The translations under genes were made by a program, and so were the position numbers. A DNA stretch of 64,000 nucleotides from Cafeteria roenbergensis. Lineage: Eukaryota; Sar; Bigyra; Bicosoecida; Cafeteriaceae. Location of the stretch: contig VLTN01000002.1 in NCBI GenBank assembly GCA_008330645.1, forward strand, positions 248,001 to 312,000, read 5' to 3'. This document shows positions 52,301 to 62,800 of the stretch, in pieces (within the stretch, counting starts at the first letter, position 1; every line of letters starts with the position of its first letter). A model generated the notes under the pieces. It worked only from the letters and a program-made list of their open reading frames with translations, did not search any database and was not told where the DNA came from.

Positions 52301-55248
52301 GGAGTTGTCTCCCCAAGCCCCAGCTTGCCAGACCCACCGCCACAGAGGCTAGGTGCGGCAGCCAGAGACGCCGCGGCAGCCGCCCCAACGCTGCGCCGGA
52401 CCGCGTCGGCCACCCCAGCAGCCTCCAGAGCACGAGCAACAGCCGCGTCGCTCACGCTGGCGGCTCTGCTGGCCCGCGCGTCCGCGGCGGCTTCAGCGTC
52501 GCCCGCGGAGGAGAGACCCGGCTCGTCGAACCGGCCCAGGCGACGAGCCCTGCCGCAGCAAGACGGCGCCCCGGCGCGTCCCAGTGGAGCGCAGCCGGCC
52601 ACCGCAGCGCAGACAGCTGCGACAAGGCGAGGAGGAGCCTCGTCGGGGTCCATCCCGGACACTGAGCGGCTGATGGGCGTGCTTCCGCCTTGGGACCCGG
52701 CGCTGGCGCGGCGGCAGCACGATGTCTTCCCCGGGCGAGGAAGCAGCGCACCAGCTTCGCCTGCTGAGTCTCGCTCCGCGTCACGCAATTGCATGTCCTC
52801 GCTACAGCCTGCCGAGGACGCCGACGTCGCCGAGGGAGCCAGCAGGGCGGCAGCCACACCACTTCCAGCGGCGGGCGCGGCATAGGGCGCCGCCGGCTCC
52901 TCCAGCTCGCCGTCTCCCCTGGGGTAGAGCATCCAAGCCCGCACGGTGCCGGGGCTGACGAAGGCAGTCTGCGGCACGAACGCGGCCGCAGGGAAGCCCC
53001 CGTCGCCGGGATGAGACCGCAGGTCCAGCAGGGAGTGAGGCGCGGAATGCCCCTGCGCGGGGCCCACGCCAGAGCCGCTAGACGCGCAAGGGGCGGCGAG
53101 AGGGTCGCTGTCGAGCGGAGGGTGTGCCTGCACGCGGCCCGCTGCCGGCCGCCACAGGCCGGCCAGCACCCGAAGCAGGGCTGACTTGCCCGCCCCGTTG
53201 GGGCCAGTGAGCAGGATTGCGTCCCCCGAGCGGATGTCCAGGTCAAAGGGCGCGATCAGAGCGCGGTCACCGGGTGCCGAAACCGCCAAGCCGCGACAAG
53301 AAACCAGAAGTGGGGCTTCGTCCGCGCTCTGCATCCCGCCGGCATGGTCGGCTGCTGCAACCTTGCTCGGCCCAGCTGGGGGCTGACAATCCTTCGTGGC
53401 TGGGGCGGATGGCAAGGGCTGGGCTGACGGTGCCGGTGCCGGCGCCGTGGCCAGGCCTCTGAGCGACGCGGACGCCCGGAGCAAGCCCGTTACGCGCCTG
53501 GCCGTGCCCCCAACAGCGATGACAGCGCTGATTGCCGCAGGAACCGCGCAGAGGGCCGATGCAAACGACCCGACAACGGACGCGGCTCCCAGCAGTGCCC
53601 CTGCCTGCGTTGGACTCGACTGACCAGGGGTGGCGATCGAGTCGATGGAGCCGCCACCGCGCAGAACCACCAGCGCAGCGAAGAATCCGAGGATGTAGGG
53701 AGCCGATGCCTGGAACCCGGACCAGGCCTGGGCCAGGGCCGACCAGCAGAACCACGAAATGCCTGCCCCCACAAGCGCATCCACCCTGGTGGCGAGCCTC
53801 TTGGATACCGCCGAGAGGCCTCCCGAGAGCGCCAGGGACCGGGCGCTGGCCGAGGCGGACGCGAGCAGCCCGCGCGCAAACCCTGTTGACGCAGCGACAG
53901 CGTACACACGGGAGGCCACGGCGAGGGCCACGGCACCGGAAATGACCACGCAGGCCGCAGCGAACGCGGCTGCGAGGAGTGCGGAGCCCGACCCCACGGA
54001 CGACAGCACCAGGGCCAGGGCATACACTGCCGAGGCGGCGGAGGCGACCACGGAGGAAGGCCCGTCGTAGGTGCCGAACATCACGGTCGAGAGCGTTCGC
54101 GTGAACCGCGCCACGCTGCGGCGTGAGGGGGGAAAGAGAGGGAAGCGGGCACGGCAAGGAAGCGGGGGCGGAAGATGTGACGAAGCGAGGGCCCCTGACG
54201 GCAAGACCTTGCAGCGGACTGCTCGGGCATCGACACCGTGGAACTGCGCCCTGCGACTGATGCTCTTCTTCCCCCATGGGAGCCAAACAACTGCGAGAGC
54301 AAGAGAGGCCGAGCCTGCAGGCTCACTCCGCAGTCAGACGCTGGTCGGGGTTCTCGCAAGCGGCAAGCAGTTCCCCGTCGCGGGTTTTGCGCCCGTCTGT
54401 CAGAGCGTCCCAGCCTGCCGGCGTGAGCCAGTAGGGGTGCCGGGGCCGGAAGTACAACGTGTGGCACTTGCCCACGATGCGTCGTCGCCACTTGATGCGC
54501 AGCCGCTCGCCCTGCGAGAAGCCGCTCGCAGCAGAGGGACTCGGGAGAGCAAGTTAAAAAGCAGGCCAGCGGGAAGAGGACAAAGATGGCGGTGCTTCGA
54601 CGTCCCTCGGGTGCGGAGGGGGGGACAGGAGCGCAAGAGCGAACCATTGCCGTGCGAAAGGAGCACTCTGGCCGCCTTCTCCCCCCTCCGCTCCCCGCAG
54701 AAGAGAGGTGCAGCGCCGCCACAGCGTGTCTGGTCGACGTTTGGGACGGTTTGCCCAGAGCTAGGCGCTTGCTTACCAAAAGTGCGGCCACGATTTGCAG
54801 CAGTCCGACGGCTGCATACAGCGTGCACGCCCACACGGAGGGCAGCAAGGCGTCATCCCCGGCCGTGACCGATGCCAGGAGCACCGCCCCCGCGACGCCT
54901 GCCTGAACTTGGAGGAGCGCCCTGCGACGGCATCAGGGAGGGCGGCAGCATGAAGGGCAGTGCGGCTGGCACAGGAGTGGAACCGCCACCTGGGAGCCTG
55001 CAGCCACAGCTGGGCCAGAGCCTGCCGGTATAGGGGAGCCATTTGCGCGCAAACTGGCTGGCCAGCGTGAACCGTAGACCTCGGGCTCCCGGGCAGCGCT
55101 CTCACTGGCCCAGTTGCAGGACCACGTTCACTGCTGTCTCATAAACTTCAGCACACCATGCCGAGGGGTACAGGAGAACGACGAGCGCCCAAACCTCGGA
55201 CCAAAACCGTGGTGACAGGGCGTACCATGTCAACGGCGTCGCCTTCAT
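49375..55248 (-). CDS. full-length ABCD-type (peroxisomal fatty-acyl) ABC transporter, 4 exons
   Basis: Exons on the minus strand are 55248-55106, 54921-54777, 54511-54327 and 54115-49375, giving 1737 residues; donors are gtgaga, gtaagc, gtgagc. The spliced N-terminus reads LGERLRIKWRRRIVGK, then ENPDQRLTADVARFTRTLS, the ABC_membrane_2 signature (NPDQR) of ABCD/SbmA-type domains, formed across the last junction. NBD1: Walker A GPNGAGKS (about 462-469), PQTAF Q-loop, LSSGELQ signature (823-829), LAFLDEATSEMD, and H-switch VGHR (about 877). The second half repeats the plan: a membrane domain with SLDQRLIGDG and an EAA-like SAEQIALLRGE, Walker A GPNGAGKS, signature LSGGERQRL and VVMDEALS. Two fused halves match the plant PXA1/CTS arrangement; fungi and animals usually have half-size proteins. 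It should import fatty acyl-CoAs into peroxisomes. NBD2 lacks the H-switch and its Q-loop Gln is His. Large Ala/Ser inserts lie in NBD1. The start exon is the least certain. Confidence 0.85.
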
Positions 55249-55562
55249 CCAGGCGAAAGCAACGCGCGTGCGTGCCGGCGGGGCGACCGGCGCTGGCAAC
55301 GCTCCAGCTCAGCGCAGCAGCTCTGCCGTGCCGAACCACGCTCGAGATGATTGCGAGGGAGTGAGCGGACCGGGTGCCAGGGCCCCGCAAGCGGCATGCT
55401 TGCGCTCGCCCTCTGCCGTCGTGCGCGTCGCTCGTGGCGTGGGCGCGCGCGCGCACGCGGTCGCGGGGCGGTTCGACCAAGCCGGCGGCCTCAGTGTCAC
55501 TCGCACACGCACACACACCGAGCGCTGCCAAGCCGGTGGACGCCCGCTGGGTCGCGGCCCGC
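55249..55562. promoter_or_regulatory. intergenic, upstream of the ABC transporter gene
   Basis: 314 bases between two minus-strand genes: the promoter of the ABC transporter and the 3' end of the small gene to its right. An alternating GC-rich (CGCG) stretch lies at about 55440-55460. Nothing else is seen. Confidence 0.4.
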
Positions 55563-55862
55563 CTACATCGGCTCCACCACGAGGCTGCCCTGCACGTTGC
55601 CAGCGCGCTCGGGGTACGCCACGTTCATGAGGAAGGAGGCCGTCTTGCCCGCCGGCACGATGGCGCTGAAGGCGAAGAGCTGGTCGGTGGGGAGCGGCGT
55701 GTATGAGATCGGGGCGCCGTCGACCAGGATCCCAGTGATGTTCATGTACGGAGACGTGAACGGGTTGCTGAAGATGGGGACGGTGCCCTTGATCGTCGTC
55801 GTCGACGCGAGGGGCGGGAGCAGCATCACATGTGTCTTTTTCGCAAAAGCCACTGTTGAAGG
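55563..55862 (-). CDS. small hypothetical protein, probably the last exon of a spliced gene
   Basis: An open frame of about 99 codons ending at 55563, with balanced composition (Thr, Pro, Val, Phe, Asn, Ile) quite unlike the Arg/Pro-rich shadow frames of this window, so it is likely coding. Phrases such as KGTVPIFSNPF, NITGILVDG and FSAIVPAGKTASFLMNVAYP alternate hydrophobic and polar residues, as in a beta-sandwich. There is no signal peptide in view. The left boundary is set by a TGACAGCAG acceptor-like site just after an in-frame stop; an internal ATG at 55826 would give an 87-residue complete protein instead. Earlier exons, if any, would lie in the lower-GC stretch to its right. I do not recognise the family. 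Confidence 0.5.
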   Translation of the reverse strand, partial: PSTVAFAKKTHVMLLPPLASTTTIKGTVPIFSNPFTSPYMNITGILVDGAPISYTPLPTDQLFAFSAIVPAGKTASFLMNVAYPERAGNVQGSLVVEPM

Positions 55863-56862
55863 CTGCTGTCATTCTTTCCGATCCCAGCTGCGATCTGGCG
55901 GTCAGCTCCTTCCCGAGCGTTGTACATCGCGGGCAAGCTTTACTGAGTGACCAGGCGTTTGACTATCTACTTGGTCGTGGAGAGTTGCCTTGAGATCTGC
56001 CACCTGCTGTTTCACTCATTTATGTCATGTCGAGACGACAGTTTGCCTGGAGCTGAATGCAGTGTGCTCGAACCAGAACGGCAAGGGCGAACTGTCGCTG
56101 CAACGCCAATTGACTCCCGCTGTCGCAGCCTTCTTCAGGCGTGCGATGGTTCCAGCGACCAGCATTCGTATCTCAATCGCCGCGCATTCCGATCTTTGCC
56201 GCGCCCCGGCAGACACGTGAACTTTGAGGCTGCTGCGAGGCGGGCTTGGCGCCACCGCAATGCTGGGTTGCACGGATTTAGCGATCTTGGTCACGATGAC
56301 GTGCTTGCAGCACAGAGCAAAGGCTCGCGGAGGGAGGCGGCAAGTGTTGTCCCAAGCTCAGCTGGTGGGCCTCTTGCTCAAGAGCTACAGCGGCTCCGGT
56401 GACAAATTTTGTGGTTTGCCCGCACGCCCACCGGCGCGTTCATTCCCCAAACGTGCTACCAAGGGGCGCTAGCCTCGGTCCTGCCCGCGCATGAGGACGA
56501 CCGGAAGCCCGGTGCGGCCTTGCGATGCCGGCAGGCAACCGCAAGCGAGGAGTCTGCAGTTTGCGCGCCTGCCATCGCCGCTGCCCAGACCCAGCGGCCA
56601 ATCGCCCCGAACGCCGGAAACAGACACGGTTCCAGCAGCTTTGACGGTCGTTCGACCGGCGCTGGCCAGTCCTGGGTCCGCAGTCGCGTCCGCAACGCCC
56701 GGCAGAGCACAGCCAGCACAGCCACGCTGAGTCCTGAGGGCGTTGCGTTTCCGTCACCGGGCAGTTTTGGCCCCCATGCCCTCAGCCTCGGGCTGCGGCG
56801 CGCTGGGGCGATGGTTTTGCCACAGCAGCGAGTCTTGGCCGCCCAAGCTGGGCCGGTCGACC
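55863..56862. other. intergenic region with a lower-GC patch
   Basis: 1000 bases between the small minus-strand gene and the giant plus-strand gene. Bases about 55900-56100 are only about 50-55% G+C by hand count, against roughly 70% around them, and contain ordinary AT-rich words. A minus-strand open frame at 56025-56294 has no ATG start and no recognisable domain. The patch could hold upstream exons of the small gene, a long untranslated region or a regulatory region. The right part (56460-56862) regains normal composition and should hold the promoter of the giant gene. Confidence 0.4.
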
Positions 56863-59800
56863 ATGGGCGGGTGCCTGACGCTGGGCTGCCGGCGTCGCTG
56901 TTCCCCTCGCTTGGCATGCGCGGATGTCGTTGTCTTCAGCTTTTGCCTGGCGCTCTCGGCGCTCGGACTTTGCGGCGCTGGAATTTACGCCGTGGGGCAG
57001 CTGGAGGACGGCGGCATCGCGGCGAACCGTCTTGCGGCAGCGACTGCGGCGTTGGTGGCCCTCGAGGCTTGGTCTGGCGTCTGCGCGGTTGCCCTGGTGG
57101 CGTGGTCAGTGCTTCCCGTGGCACCGCGCATTCGCGCCACAGTCCATTGCGGAATTGCCGCGGCGGGCCTGGCCGTCGGCGCAGTGCTTGCAGTGGAGGT
57201 GGACGGTTTCGATGTCGGGGCGGACACGCAGGCGACGCAGACTGCCGCCGTGTCTGCGGCGCTCTTGGCCACGGCCGGCATGCTCCACATCACGGGCGCA
57301 GTCGTGGGGTCGACTCGGCCGTTCCAGCTGGGAGCTGCGCTTCGGCTGGCGCTCGTCTTCGCCGCGCTTTGCGCGCTGGGGGTGCTGGGGGTGGGCATGC
57401 TGGTGCAGGCGGCCAGCGAGAGCGGGGCTTGGTTCGTTGTTGTTCCCGACCCGACCAACTCCCAGCCGTACGAGGCTGCCATGGTCGCTATCATGACTTG
57501 CTCGGTGGGGTTTACGCTCGTGGCCACAAGCAGCGACGTGTTCGCGCAGTGGGCGAGCTCCGCGATCGACCTGGCTCTCGCGGGCGACGGCTGGGCCGCC
57601 CACGTGAACGAGGCGTGGACGAGCCGCCGCAGGCGCCAGCGGCGCAAGGGCGGCGGCCTGGCCGGCTTCCTTATGGGACGAAGCAGCTCGGACGAGACTG
57701 CCGGCCATCCGACACCAGCCCTCGAAACGCGGCGCCTGGGAGGCAGCGGCGGCGATGAGCCCACAGCCAGTGACGATGCGGTGGCTAGAGGCGACAGCAG
57801 CAGGTTCGCTGCGGTCGGGGGGGTCACGCACTGGCGGAACTTTCCGCTGTGGCTTCGCCCGACCGCGCCTCGGGCAGCGCGCAGCATCGCGCTCTGGCTA
57901 GTGGCCATTTGCGGGCTCGTCGCAGCAGTGACGGCGACGCTCGTGCCGCTCGCCGCGTACTTTGCCGGCTTGCTTGGTCTGCTGGGGATTAACCCGGACG
58001 ATGTGGCCGTTGCGTTTCCCATCTTCGAGCTCTGCATCGCCATCGGGGCCCCCCTGCACGCCGCGCTGTCGACCAGGCTGGCCCTCATCGCCGACCCGCT
58101 CGCGCGCATGCGCGCCCTCGTGTGGGCTGGCGCCCTCGTGCCCACGATCGTCTTGGGCGCCATCAGCCCGGCCGACCTCACCTCCCTGCCCACCGAGGGC
58201 ACGTGGGCGTTCGTCTATTTCTTCTTCGCCGTTCCCGCCGTCACGACTGTCTACCTGCTGGTGTCGCTGGCTCTGCCCTTCGCGCTAGGGCTGGAGCACG
58301 ACTCGCCGCAGCCGCTGGACCGCAGCCGCATCGCCGCGGCGTCCTCCCTTGCGGCAGCCTACCTGCTCGCAACGGTCCACACCCCCACGCTCGCGATCGT
58401 CCCGCTGGCGCTCCACCGCGGCTGGATCGACCCCACGGTCTGGGTCCCCAGCATCCTTGCCTTCCTGCCGCTCCCTCCGCTCGTCCTCCTCCTGCCCCTG
58501 GCGGCTGCAGGCGTGCTCTCGCCGGCCCACGCGGTGCGCGTTTTGTCGGGAAAGGCGGCCCTGCCGCCGCCTCCCGCGACGCTTCCGCGGCCGGGCGGGC
58601 GCGTCGCTCAGCAGCTCGGCCGGCGGCTGGTCAAGACTACCGTCACCGGCTCGATCTGCCACGCGTGCTGCTGCCGCTTCTGCGGGGGCCGGTGCGCCTG
58701 GCCGCTGGGCGTGGCCTCCAGCGCGTACTCGGCGTGGGTGCGCCGGGACTGGGTCCTGTTTCACGGGGGCAGCCTTGAAGAGATCGTCGCCCCCCCCAAG
58801 CGACGGCAGGACAGCCCCGGGGACCTCGGCAGCGACGACTCGTCGAACTGGAGCGACGAGGGCGATGAGGGCGAGGACCAGGCAGGGGCCCGCAGGCGGC
58901 GCGACCGCTCGAGGCGGTCCGGTGCCCCCGTGCCGGTCGGCGGGTCGTGCTGCGCCGGCCAGCGGCGGCGTCTGGCGGACGGGAGGGTCGCGTTTCGCCC
59001 GCCCCCCCCGGGCTGTGTCCCCTGCTGGCCGCCCGCCGCCTGCCTCGGGGAGGCCCTGGAGCGGCTGCACTCGCTGGGGCTTGCGCTGAGCCGCGTCGCC
59101 GTCCAGCAGTTCCGCTTCGTCCTGCATCTTGCAGTCCACTTCATCACTCTGGCTCTGCTTGCTCTGCGGCTGTTCGTTCCCGTGCGGCCGGACATCGGAC
59201 CGCAGCTGCTTCTAGCAGTGGCAGTCGCCTTCACGCTCGTGTTCCCGGCAGGCGAGGCGGCGGTGCTGGGAGCCGCCGCGGCTCACAGGCATCGCATCCA
59301 GTCGGGCGCGGGGCCTGCCGCCGCCGCAGCGGCAGGGTCCAGTGGCGCTGCTGGGCACGCGGGCGCGCCAGGCAAGGCAGGGCAGGCCGTCCAGACGTCG
59401 GCAGAGCGGGCCGCCGCTCGAGCCAGGGCGTCCTTGCCGGCCGTGGGCCTCGCCCCCGTGCGCCTGGGCTGGCTCCTCGTGCTGGCTCTCGTGCTCGTGC
59501 TGGGCTCCGTCGTCTATGCTGCGGCGGACCTGGCCGACGAGGGCGGCGCCGAGGCCATGTGGGCGCTCGCCGGCGTCGCTCAGTCGTCGAGCGTGCGTGC
59601 CATCGGGGTGGCGGGCGGCTCCATCTCCTACAGCTTCGAGCCCATGAGGGCGGCATCGCACACGGCGTGGCTGGGTGCCATGCTGGCCCTCTCCCTCCCC
59701 GCGGCGTGCTGCGTCGGCTCCGCGGTGCGCCAGGCTCCGGGCGTGTTCTCCATGTTCAACCCCCGGCTGGCCCGGAGCCTCGCTGCGTTGGGCTGCCTTC

Positions 59801-62800
59801 TCACGGTGATTCTCCCCTTCGGGGCCCTGCTCCCCGCAGTGGCTGCCGCCAACACCGATGCCACGTCATCGGCCGTCCTTCTGCGGTGGTTCTCGGCCTT
59901 TGCCGGCATCCTCCTCGTGGGCGGCATGTCCGCCGCCACCATCGCCATCAACAGCCAGATCGCCCGGTTCGAGGCGGAGCGCAAGTCGAAGGTCGCCGTG
60001 CACATTCTTCGCATCCGCATGCGTCGGCTCGGAGTCATCGTCCCCTCTGAGCTGGCGCGGGGGCTCGTCGACACGCACACGGCGCTGCTTCGCCAGTTCT
60101 CCGCAGCGTCCGTGGCCTCGTTCGTGGCCGGGGCAATCCCAGCGCAGGCGAGGGCGGCGCCAGACGCAGCTGCTTCCGGCGGGTCAGGCGGCTCGTCGCA
60201 GCCCGCGGCGACAAAGGCTCCCGCCACCTCGCCTCCTGGGACCGGCACGGACAGCAACGGACGCAGACCGGAGCGCGGAGCGACGAGCCAGCCGCAGCAG
60301 GCCGCGCATGGCCGGCGGTGGCAGTCGGACCAGCTGCAGCGCGACGTGGGGCAGCAGCCCGACCTGCTGAAGCTTTGCCGCACCATTGCGCGCCTCGCTG
60401 ACGCGGCGCTGCGGAGGGGCGACGACAGGCCAGCGGCTCTGACGGACGGGGGGCCGCTCCCCGCTGTGTCCGTGACGAGCGTGCTCAAGCCAGAGGCCGT
60501 GCGGCTCCTGAGCGAGTCGAGCACGCTTCCCACCCTGTCAGACGACGACCAGCGCTGGGTGAAGCTGCCTTTGATGCCAGGGGACGTCGTCAGCGTGGCA
60601 AAGTCCACCGGAGAGGCCGTTTTTGAGAGGACGGGCAGGCCCTCCGCGACGAGCGCCGGCCTTGTTCGAGGCGGTGGCGGCGGCGGCGGCGGCCACAGCG
60701 CCGGCAACGCGGCTGCCGCCACAGCCACCGCTGCACCTGCTGCGGGCAGCCGTGGTGCCTCGGCAGCTGGGGCATCGGCTGGCGGGCCTGGGCCTGGCTC
60801 TGGTCAGGCTGCGACGGGGACGGCCGCTCTTCCCGACCCGACGGCGTTTCGTGCCGAGGCCGCGGTGCGCTACGCCGTGATGGGCGACGGCACCGTCCGG
60901 GTGTGGCACACGGCGGCGGGCAAGGGCACCTCGGCGCCCCGCCGCTCCAGGGCCTTGGGCCCGCCTCCCGCCCTGATCGAGGCTGCGGTCCGCCACTGCC
61001 TCCCGGTGGCGAGAGAGCTTGTGCTGGAGGAGATCCGCGCGGCGCTGGGCCTGCCCCGGCGGTACCGCGAGGCTGCAGTGCCGGCGGCCTGGCTGGGCGC
61101 CGGGTCGGACTCAGGGGCGGAGCTGCAGAGCAAGGCGGCCGCGCCCGCTCTGTCCCCGCCGACCAGCCCGCAGGGGCTGCCGTCTCCGGGGACGCCGCCG
61201 CTGCCGCCAAGCGAGTGGCCTCCCGTCAAGGCAGAGCGGGGCGAGGGGGCGGCCGCGGCTGGGGCATCGCCGCCCCCCATGCTGGTGCGCGAGTCGAGCA
61301 TCGCTCCCGGGGTAGAAGGCCTCGAGGCTGCGGCCCGCTCCGCGTTGCCCTCTGACGCGCTCATTGGCGCAGCCATGGCTGAGGCGATGCGCGGGGCTGG
61401 GTTCGACTGCCGCGCTATGAGCGGGGCGGAGGCCCTGGGACACATCTGGTCCAAGTGCGCTGCCGAGGGCGGCTGGCTGGCGTGGCGCCGCGTTCGCGGC
61501 CAGCCGCTCATGGAGCTCGTGACCGTCGCGGAGCTGAACGCCCAGGCGGCGTCGGCAATTGCCATGATGGCCATTGCGGCGAACGACGAGCAGTTCGGCA
61601 CCCCGGGCCACCGCATCCAAGGCGGCCGCGTGTCCGTTGCGCTGCAAAAGGGGGGGCTTGCCAGCGTGAGCCAAGCGCTCACGTGGCAGGCGCAGCTGAG
61701 CGCCAACGCCAAGGGCAACTCCCGGGCGAGAAAGCGCTGGATCAAGGCGACGCTGCGAGCAGCAGCTGGAGCCAGCCACGCCAAGGCCAGCCTCGGGGGG
61801 ACGCTGGCCAGCCAAAAGTCTTTGAAGATCACCCGCTCCATCGGGTCTGCTGCGGCACAGGCAGCCCTTGCGGAGATGCGGGAGGGGCAGGCGCGGTCCG
61901 GCGCCGGCGGCAGCCGCGCCAAGACCGGGGGCGGGGCCCGCGCGGCAGCATTCCTGAAGCAGGGAAGGGCCGCCGGCTCCCCAGAACGGTCCGGAGACGG
62001 CGGAGCGCGGGCCGCCGACGCAGGCCGCTTCAAGGCCAGCGTGCACTCGGGCACTGGCCGCCGCGCGGCGGACAGCGGCGCGCCGCCACCGTTCGCCAGC
62101 CGGTCTGGCACCGTGTCGCCAGCCGAGCCGACGCGGTCAGGCTCCCCCTTCCGGTCCGGGTCGCTCGACGTCGGCGATCAGGGCAGCGGAGCAGCCAGCG
62201 GTGAGGCAAGGGCAGTGTCCCTGCGGGGAGCCGGGCACGGGACCACGGCGGCCCAGGACCACGGCGCGCGACTCAGCGCCCGCCTCGACCGAACCGAGCC
62301 GAGCGACGAGGTGGAGGTTCGCCCGATTCCGCGAGCAGGACCAGCGCTTTCCTCGACAGAGCCTGCGGCGGCAGGAGGAGGAGGAGGAGGAGCAGCAGCA
62401 GCAGCAGCACCTGCGGCGGCAGGCGCATCGCGAGCGCTTGCCCCCGCGGTGCCCCGCGTCGCGCTGCAGCCCCAGCCCCCGTCCCCTGACGCCATGGTTG
62501 CCCGAGCAATGGCGTCCGTGCCGCCCGGCTCGCTTGCCCCCGTCAGCGCTCGTGGGGCGGCCGCGCTCGGCCCTCGGCCTCCCAGGGTGGCGCCGCCCAT
62601 CCCGCGGCAGAGCCTCACCCAGCCCGAGGCGATGGAGCGCGAGGACCGCACGGCGAAGCACCGCCTGGTCGTGCCCTCGGACCTGCCTCCCTCGCGTGTG
62701 CTGCCACCCGTTGGCGTCGGCCAGCCGTCGCGCGCCAGCAGGGCGCCGCCTTCCCGGCGAGCGGAGCGCCAGCCTCTCGCTCCCGTCTCCATGCTCGGAG

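Noticed and set aside
54941-55079. extra small exon in the first intron of the ABC transporter (near the CCAG and GGCAG words)
   Set aside because: None of the donor/acceptor pairs tried keeps phase, while joining 55106 directly to 54921 does and gives a continuous family-like sequence.
56025-56294. minus-strand open frame in the lower-GC patch, considered as an upstream exon of the small gene
   Set aside because: It has no ATG and no convincing donor in the right phase, and the protein shows no relation to the downstream exon.
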